Shown here piece after piece: positions 60,047 to 64,000 of a DNA stretch of 64,000 bases. The DNA comes from Flavobacterium psychrophilum (GTDB lineage: Bacteria > Bacteroidota > Bacteroidia > Flavobacteriales > Flavobacteriaceae): positions 1-64,000 of the forward strand of contig CAMCVA010000009.1 of the NCBI GenBank assembly GCA_945879625.1, given 5' to 3'. The position numbers were made by a program, and so were the translations under genes. Below the pieces are notes generated by a model. It did no database searches. It saw only the letters and a program-made list of their open reading frames with translations, and had not been told where the DNA came from. Within the stretch, counting starts at the first letter, position 1, and each line of letters opens with the position of its first letter.

Positions 60047-60121
60047 CGGGGTGTAGCGTAGCCCGGTTATCGCGCCTGCTTTGGGAGCAGGAGGCCGCAG
60101 GTTCGAATCCTGCCACCCCGA
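60047..60121 (+). tRNA. tRNA-Pro (TGG)
   Basis: This 75-base tRNA has acceptor CGGGGTG/CACCCCG, anticodon stem CCTGC/GCAGG with loop TTTGGGA (anticodon TGG, proline CCN), and T-loop GTTCGAATC. It lies 12 bases after tRNA-Ser. CCA is not encoded. Confidence 0.96.
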
Positions 60122-60125
60122 CAAC

Positions 60126-60199
<74 letters not shown>

Positions 60200-60210
60200 C
60201 GAATAAACAA

Positions 60211-60260
60211 AAAAAAGAGTAAAAACGTCCAAGTTCACTTGAGCGTTTTTACTCTTTTTT
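60211..60260 (+). terminator. Strong terminator of the tRNA operon
   Basis: AAAAAAGAGTAAAAACG (60211-60227) pairs along its full length with CGTTTTTACTCTTTTTT (60244-60260), and the loop can fold again through CAAG/CTTG. The 3' side ends in a T-run. The stem is symmetrical, so it could also end transcription from the right. Confidence 0.9.
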
Positions 60261-60267
60261 TGTTTTC

Positions 60268-60511
60268 AAAGCGTCCCGCCCAAGGATGTTGCGCCAGCAA
60301 AATCCTTGGGGACGCTTTGCACAATGCCTTTAGGCGTTGTGGTGAACATCTGCAATTAATTAACTAGATAACTCTATTGCCTTAACGCTTTGCACAATGC
60401 CTTTAGGTGTTGTGAGTCAATTTCCAAATGAAACTCTACTTTATTGAATATAAAGGATGTTGCGCCAGCAAAATCCTTGGGGACGCTTTGCACAATGCCT
60501 TTAGGCGTTGT
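60268..60511. repeat. Array of palindromic repeats behind the tRNA operon
   Basis: Two identical 59-base copies (60282-60340 and 60453-60511) flank a shorter diverged copy (60385-60413, one mismatch). Each full copy holds two hairpins: CCAAGGAT/ATCCTTGG around a GTTGCGCCAGCAAA loop, and ACAATGCC/GGCGTTGT around a TTTA loop. In the first copy the outer hairpin is extended by AAAGCGTCC (60268-60276) pairing with GGACGCTTT (60310-60318). The segments after each copy (AAATGAAACTC, AAATGAACATC) are also related, so the whole tract looks like an old tandem array of about 85 bases per unit. No coding sequence lies here. Confidence 0.85.
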
Positions 60512-60725
60512 AAATCCACTTTCAAATGAACATCATCCTTGTTAAAGTGAAAGGATTTTAACAAAAAAAACGATCATAAACAAGCTAACTCGTACATTCT
60601 GTAAGCTAGAAAGCTTAACTAATAGTTACTAAATGTGCATAAAAAAGTATTGTTTATTATTCCTTTTTTGAATTGTTAACAGTACATTCGCAGCTGAATA
60701 AGTAACCCCACTACCATTCATCTTT
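60512..60725. other. AT-rich gap before the histidine kinase, no gene seen
   Basis: I find no credible reading frame. The stretch contains one AGCTAGAAAGCT-type palindrome near 60605 and TACATTCG (60683-60690), which differs from the TAnnTTTG promoter element by one base and lies about 35 bases before the kinase start. The left part continues the decayed repeat tract. Confidence 0.5.
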
Positions 60726-61796
60726 ATGTTTAACCACTCTATCTCCCGGTTTGATCTCCACCATGTGGCCGATTTCTTACCTTACCCTTTTATTATTGCC
60801 GAAGTAATTAATGGCGTGCATTACAACACTTTTATAAACGAAAGTTTTAAAAATGACATTGGATATTCGTTGGATGAAATACCAACAATTGAAGCTTGGT
60901 ATGCCCATGCCTATCCCGATATCGATTACCGAAATCAAGTAATCAACAATTGGAATTTAGAGGAAGTACTCACCTTGAAAACAGGAAATGTTTTTGTCCG
61001 AAAAAAATCCCAAATTACTTGTAAAAAAGGGACCAAAAAATGGTACGAAATCAAAGCATCTGTAGTCAATGATTTACATGTAGTTGCCTTTATTGATTTG
61101 GATAAAGAAATTAAATTACAAGAAGAGCTCAAAAACATTAACAGCAACAACGACCGTATGCTTTCGGTGTTAGGGCATGATTTGCGCGCACCAATTGCCA
61201 ACCTAATTGGAATTTGTGATTTGGCTTTAGATAATGATATCTTACAAGAAGATTTTACCACCTACATGCACCTCATTAATCGACAATCCTATCAGGTGTT
61301 AGAAATGCTAGAAACGACCCTGAATTGGTCGAGATCAAACTTTGATGCAATTCAGGTGAACCCGGAGATCATTCAAGCCAAACCTTGTATTGAAACAACT
61401 TTGGCCATATACAAAAACACCTATTCTGCCAAAAACATTTCCCTAACGGTAGAGGTTGACGATGATTCAACTATATATGCCGATAAAGAAATAGTGTCCA
61501 TTATCTTGAGAAATATTGTTTCGAATGCAATCAAGTTCACACCAAACAATGGAAATATTCGATTAGAATACAGAAACAATCTCTTGCAAGTTTCGGATTC
61601 AGGTGTGGGAATGACTGCCGATAAAATTGATGCCATATTAATGCATAATTACAGTTCTACTCACGGCACTAATAATGAAATTGGCATGGGAATGGGTTTG
61701 CAATTGGTTCAAAAATTGGCCGAAAAAATCAACGCAAAATTATCTATAGAAAGTCAACTAAACGAGGGAACCGCTATACAGTTGAACCTGAATTAA
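60726..61796 (+). CDS. PAS-domain sensor histidine kinase
   Basis: This 356-residue soluble histidine kinase has no membrane segment. A PAS-like region (about 12-130: FIIAEVINGVHYNTFINESF, VNDLHVVAFIDLDKEIKLQ) is followed by the phosphoacceptor box LSVLGHDLRAPIANLIG with H151, and an HATPase domain with N box IVSNAIKFTPN, G1 VSDSGVGMTADK, and G2 GMGMGLQLVQKLAE. It should autophosphorylate in response to an internal or PAS-bound signal and hand the phosphate to a response regulator, but none is in this window, so it is an orphan kinase here. Confidence 0.9.
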   Translation: MFNHSISRFDLHHVADFLPYPFIIAEVINGVHYNTFINESFKNDIGYSLDEIPTIEAWYAHAYPDIDYRNQVINNWNLEEVLTLKTGNVFVRKKSQITCKKGTKKWYEIKASVVNDLHVVAFIDLDKEIKLQEELKNINSNNDRMLSVLGHDLRAPIANLIGICDLALDNDILQEDFTTYMHLINRQSYQVLEMLETTLNWSRSNFDAIQVNPEIIQAKPCIETTLAIYKNTYSAKNISLTVEVDDDSTIYADKEIVSIILRNIVSNAIKFTPNNGNIRLEYRNNLLQVSDSGVGMTADKIDAILMHNYSSTHGTNNEIGMGMGLQLVQKLAEKINAKLSIESQLNEGTAIQLNLN

Positions 61797-61820
61797 AATT
61801 AATAAAATTTACCCCTTACT

Positions 61821-61850
61821 AAAATGCTTCTATAACCTAGAGGCATTTTT
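61821..61850 (+). terminator. Terminator after the histidine kinase
   Basis: AAAATGCTTCTA and TAGAGGCATTTT form a 12-bp stem (one T.G pair) with a 5-base loop, followed by TTTTT. It sits 25 bases after the kinase stop and could also end the small minus-strand gene. Confidence 0.85.
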
Positions 61851-61859
61851 TATTGCTTT

Positions 61860-62057
61860 TTATTCTAACCGATCTGCAGGTTTAGGATTGGTTTTATGGG
61901 AATACGTAATTGAATCTATCACAAAACCTCGTTGCAGTAGACCAAACTGATCATCGGGATATAACCATTTATTTTTTGATACAGGGTTGGGTATCACGTC
62001 TTCCTCAATATGGGTTTCAGTCTGATTTTCTTGAGGTTCTAGAGGAGTATTGTGCAT
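61860..62057 (-). CDS. Small acidic protein, uncertain
   Basis: This 65-residue reading frame from ATG 62057 begins MHNTPLEPQENQTETHIEED and ends with NKWLYPDDQFGLLQRGFVID and KTNPKPADRLE. Codon use is ordinary and a hairpin terminator lies just after its stop, with a TATTTTTA promoter-like word about 30 bases before the start. ATGs at 62069 and a TTG at 62102 are in frame upstream. I do not recognise a family. It may be a real small gene or chance. Confidence 0.45.
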   Translation of the reverse strand: MHNTPLEPQENQTETHIEEDVIPNPVSKNKWLYPDDQFGLLQRGFVIDSITYSHKTNPKPADRLE

Positions 62058-62235
62058 GATGCATTCCATAAAAATAGTTGATAGTAAATAACGGATTTCC
62101 AAAGAAATTTAGCCGAAAACTAAGCTACTCTTTTATTTAAAATCAACTTGGTATAAAACAAAATCTTTTTATTTTTTTCTACAGTCATTTATCTCAAAAA
62201 AGAGCGTGATGGCCTTTGTTTTTAATCCAAAACCA

Positions 62236-62265
62236 TTTGGGTGTAATTTAAATTGGTTAAATTCG
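62236..62265 (+). promoter_or_regulatory. Probable promoter of the thiolase gene (TTTG-N18-TAAATTCG)
   Basis: TTTG at 62236-62239 and TAAATTCG at 62258-62265 have an 18-base gap; the second element differs from TAnnTTTG at one position. The thiolase ATG follows 37 bases later. Confidence 0.55.
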
Positions 62266-62301
62266 CGACCGAAGTGAGAACCTAATACAAAACCAACAAA
62301 C

Positions 62302-63480
62302 ATGAACAAAAAAGTAGTTATCGTAGCTGCTGCCCGCACGCCAATTGGAAGCTTTATGGGCGCTTTATCAACCGTACCTGCTCCACTTTTGGGTGCTGCT
62401 GCCATAAAAGGAGCTTTGGCACAAATCAATTTGGATCCTTCCCTAATAGATGAGGTTATTATGGGAAATGTGGTTCAAGCCGGAGTAGGTCAAGCACCTG
62501 CTCGTCAAGCTGCCTTACACGCCGGTTTATCTAATTCTGTAATTGCAACCACCGTAAACAAAGTGTGTGCTTCGGGAATGAAAGCCGTAATGCAAGGCGC
62601 CCAAGCCATTATAGCGGGTGATGCCGAGATTGTGGTAGCTGGCGGAATGGAAAACATGAGTATGATTCCCCACTACACCCACCTGCGTAACGGCTATAAA
62701 TTTGGACCTGCCACTTTGGTTGATGGCATGCAACGCGACGGATTATCTGATGCCTACGACAACCAAGCCATGGGCGTTTCGGCCGATTTATGTGCCAGCG
62801 AACATAACATTAGCAGAGAAGCACAAGATGCTTTTGCCGTGCAATCCTATGAGCGTTCGGCCCAAGCGTGGAGCGAAGGTAAATTTGATGACGAGGTAGT
62901 TTCGGTTGCCGTGGCACAGCGCCGTGGCGAACCCATTATTGTAAGTAAAGACGAAGAATATACCAATGTAAAATTGGACAAAATACCGAGTTTAAATCCG
63001 GCTTTTACCAAAGAAGGAACGGTTACTGCCGCCAATGCCTCCACGATTAATGACGGAGCCGGTGCAGTAATTTTAATGAGCGAAGAAAAAGCGCTCGAAC
63101 TGGGACTTACTCCCCTCGCCTACATTAAGAGTTATGCCGATGCCGCACAAGAACCCAAATGGTTTACGACAGCTCCGGCCAAGGCTCTTCCGAAAGCTTT
63201 AGCCAAAGTTGGACTCACTGTTTCTGATGTTGATTTTTTTGAATTCAACGAAGCTTTTGCTGTAGTTGGATTGGCCAATGCCCAAATTTTAGGATTGGAT
63301 AACAACAAAGTAAATGTAAATGGTGGCGCAGTTTCCTTGGGACATCCTTTGGGCTGTTCGGGTGTGCGCATCATTATTACGTTACTTAATGTACTGAAGC
63401 AAAACAACGCCAAGTTGGGTGCTGCTGCTATCTGTAATGGAGGTGGAGGTGCGTCTGCCATTGTATTAGAACGCGCCTAA
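62302..63480 (+). CDS. Acetyl-CoA C-acetyltransferase (thiolase II)
   Basis: This 392-residue thiolase condenses two acetyl-CoA to acetoacetyl-CoA or cleaves beta-ketoacyl-CoA in the reverse direction. Motifs: VVIVAAARTPIGSFMGAL, the nucleophile in NKVCASGMKAVMQGAQ (C89), MENMSMIPHY, FNEAFAVVGLANAQ, NGGAVSLGHPLGCSG, and the second cysteine in AAICNGGGGASA. The active-site neighbourhood fits biosynthetic/acetoacetyl thiolases rather than long-chain 3-ketoacyl enzymes, but the two are hard to tell apart. It is followed after 16 bases by the NlpC/P60 gene and preceded by a promoter. Confidence 0.92.
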   Translation: MNKKVVIVAAARTPIGSFMGALSTVPAPLLGAAAIKGALAQINLDPSLIDEVIMGNVVQAGVGQAPARQAALHAGLSNSVIATTVNKVCASGMKAVMQGAQAIIAGDAEIVVAGGMENMSMIPHYTHLRNGYKFGPATLVDGMQRDGLSDAYDNQAMGVSADLCASEHNISREAQDAFAVQSYERSAQAWSEGKFDDEVVSVAVAQRRGEPIIVSKDEEYTNVKLDKIPSLNPAFTKEGTVTAANASTINDGAGAVILMSEEKALELGLTPLAYIKSYADAAQEPKWFTTAPAKALPKALAKVGLTVSDVDFFEFNEAFAVVGLANAQILGLDNNKVNVNGGAVSLGHPLGCSGVRIIITLLNVLKQNNAKLGAAAICNGGGGASAIVLERA

Positions 63481-63496
63481 TTTAACAAACAAAAAG

Positions 63497-64000
63497 ATGT
63501 TTGGAATTTGCAATTTAGCGGTAATCCCTCTGCGACTCGAACCTTCTGATCGAAGTGAAATGGTTTCGCAGCTGCTTTTTGGTGAACAATTTGAACTAAT
63601 TGATCGGCAGAAACAGTGGCGCAAAATTAGATTGCATTTTGATCAGTACGAAGGTTGGATCGACGAAAAGCAATTTCAAGAATTATCCGCCGATGAATAC
63701 CAGGCATTAGCTAATTTACCAATAGCCTTAAATGGTGATTTGGTAGAATACATCACTTATCCTCCCAATCAATTGCTGCCCATTACCTTGGGTGCCTCGC
63801 TGGCGTTTTTGAAACTGGAGGAAATCAATCGACAAGGCTACAGTTTTGATGGACAAATTCGCACAGGAGTTCAACCCAAATCAAACGTGCTAGAAACGGC
63901 ATATCACTATTTGAACGCGCCCTACTTGTGGGGCGGAAAAACTCCCTTTGGCATAGACTGTTCGGGTTTTACGCAAATGGTCTATAAATTGAATGGCTAT
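63497..64000 (+). CDS. NlpC/P60-family peptidoglycan hydrolase, 3' end cut by window
   Basis: I translated the frame from ATG 63497 to the edge: 168 residues are visible and the rest is missing. N-terminal part (about 1-115) is an SH3-like pair (MVSQLLFGEQFELIDRQKQW, DQYEGWIDEKQF), followed by the NlpC/P60 catalytic domain start APYLWGGKTPFGIDCSGFTQ, with nucleophile C155 in DCSGF. Such enzymes cut the peptide stem of peptidoglycan. There is no signal peptide at the visible start. It is 16 bases after the thiolase stop, so probably co-transcribed. Confidence 0.9.
   Translation, partial: MFGICNLAVIPLRLEPSDRSEMVSQLLFGEQFELIDRQKQWRKIRLHFDQYEGWIDEKQFQELSADEYQALANLPIALNGDLVEYITYPPNQLLPITLGASLAFLKLEEINRQGYSFDGQIRTGVQPKSNVLETAYHYLNAPYLWGGKTPFGIDCSGFTQMVYKLNGY

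Noticed and set aside
60268..60511. Integron attC sites or a CRISPR array
   Set aside because: The repeat has hairpins of about the right size, but the ends do not carry the RYYYAAC/GTTRRRY core words of attC, there is no integrase or cassette, and the three units are not regularly spaced with unique spacers as in CRISPR.

Overview
The window looks like chromosomal DNA from a member of the Flavobacteriia (Bacteroidetes), close to Flavobacterium. The evidence is type IX secretion sorting domains on three secreted proteins, the alpha/beta-fused 2-oxoacid dehydrogenase E1, a bacillithiol gene (bshA), a MutS2 without an Smr domain, promoters of the form TAnnTTTG, almost no Shine-Dalgarno sequences, and moderately AT-rich DNA. 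No phage, transposase or CRISPR array is visible. The first and last genes (acs and an NlpC/P60 hydrolase) are cut by the window edges.

Layout. (1) 1-3045, minus strand: acetyl-CoA synthetase (partial), a 74-residue membrane protein and a ProP-like MFS transporter. (2) 3171-12294, plus strand: an accessory catabolic operon encoding flavin reductase, a fused salicylyl/anthraniloyl-CoA-type monooxygenase/ene-reductase, aryl-CoA ligase, thioesterase, nitrilase, gentisate-type dioxygenase, FAH-type hydrolase and maleate isomerase. Read as a pathway: (nitrile or amide ->) aromatic acid -> aryl-CoA -> 5-hydroxyaryl-CoA -> gentisate -> maleylpyruvate -> maleate + pyruvate -> fumarate. The divergent MFS gene is a good candidate for uptake. 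(3) 12296-19292, minus: a 1669-residue T9SS-secreted repeat protein and the fused branched-chain 2-oxoacid dehydrogenase E1. (4) 19470-28605, mostly plus: a 2OG-Fe(II) oxygenase, SUI1 factor, nucleoside phosphorylase, GNAT, a ligand-binding protein, a transglutaminase-like membrane protein, envelope proteins, ung (minus), MutS2 and a DCC-family protein.

(5) 28674-42224, minus: a T9SS protein, dicarboxylate symporter, aroC, a lipoprotein, bshA, a GH3/serine-hydrolase fusion, a two-gene membrane Fe-S oxidoreductase, a HAD phosphatase, an MlaD-like protein and an N-acetylmuramoyl-alanine amidase. (6) 42425-53048: an LptD-like protein and RidA (plus); a BadF-type kinase, gapA, pfkA and a TamB-like protein (minus). 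(7) 53252-59762: tsaD, rsmE, a T9SS protein, a DUF4159 protein, a methyltransferase, a secreted protein (plus) and a VanX-type dipeptidase (minus). (8) 59885-60260: a tRNA operon (Ser-Pro-Arg) with a good promoter and terminator, followed by a small array of palindromic repeats. (9) 60726-64000: a PAS histidine kinase, a small ORF, a thiolase and a partial NlpC/P60 hydrolase.

The part most worth following up is region 2. It carries a CoA-dependent gentisate route with a nitrilase at the front end, and with maleate isomerase in place of a thiol-dependent maleylpyruvate isomerase. That fits a host that appears to make bacillithiol. All functions are read from sequence motifs and gene context; no database search was run.
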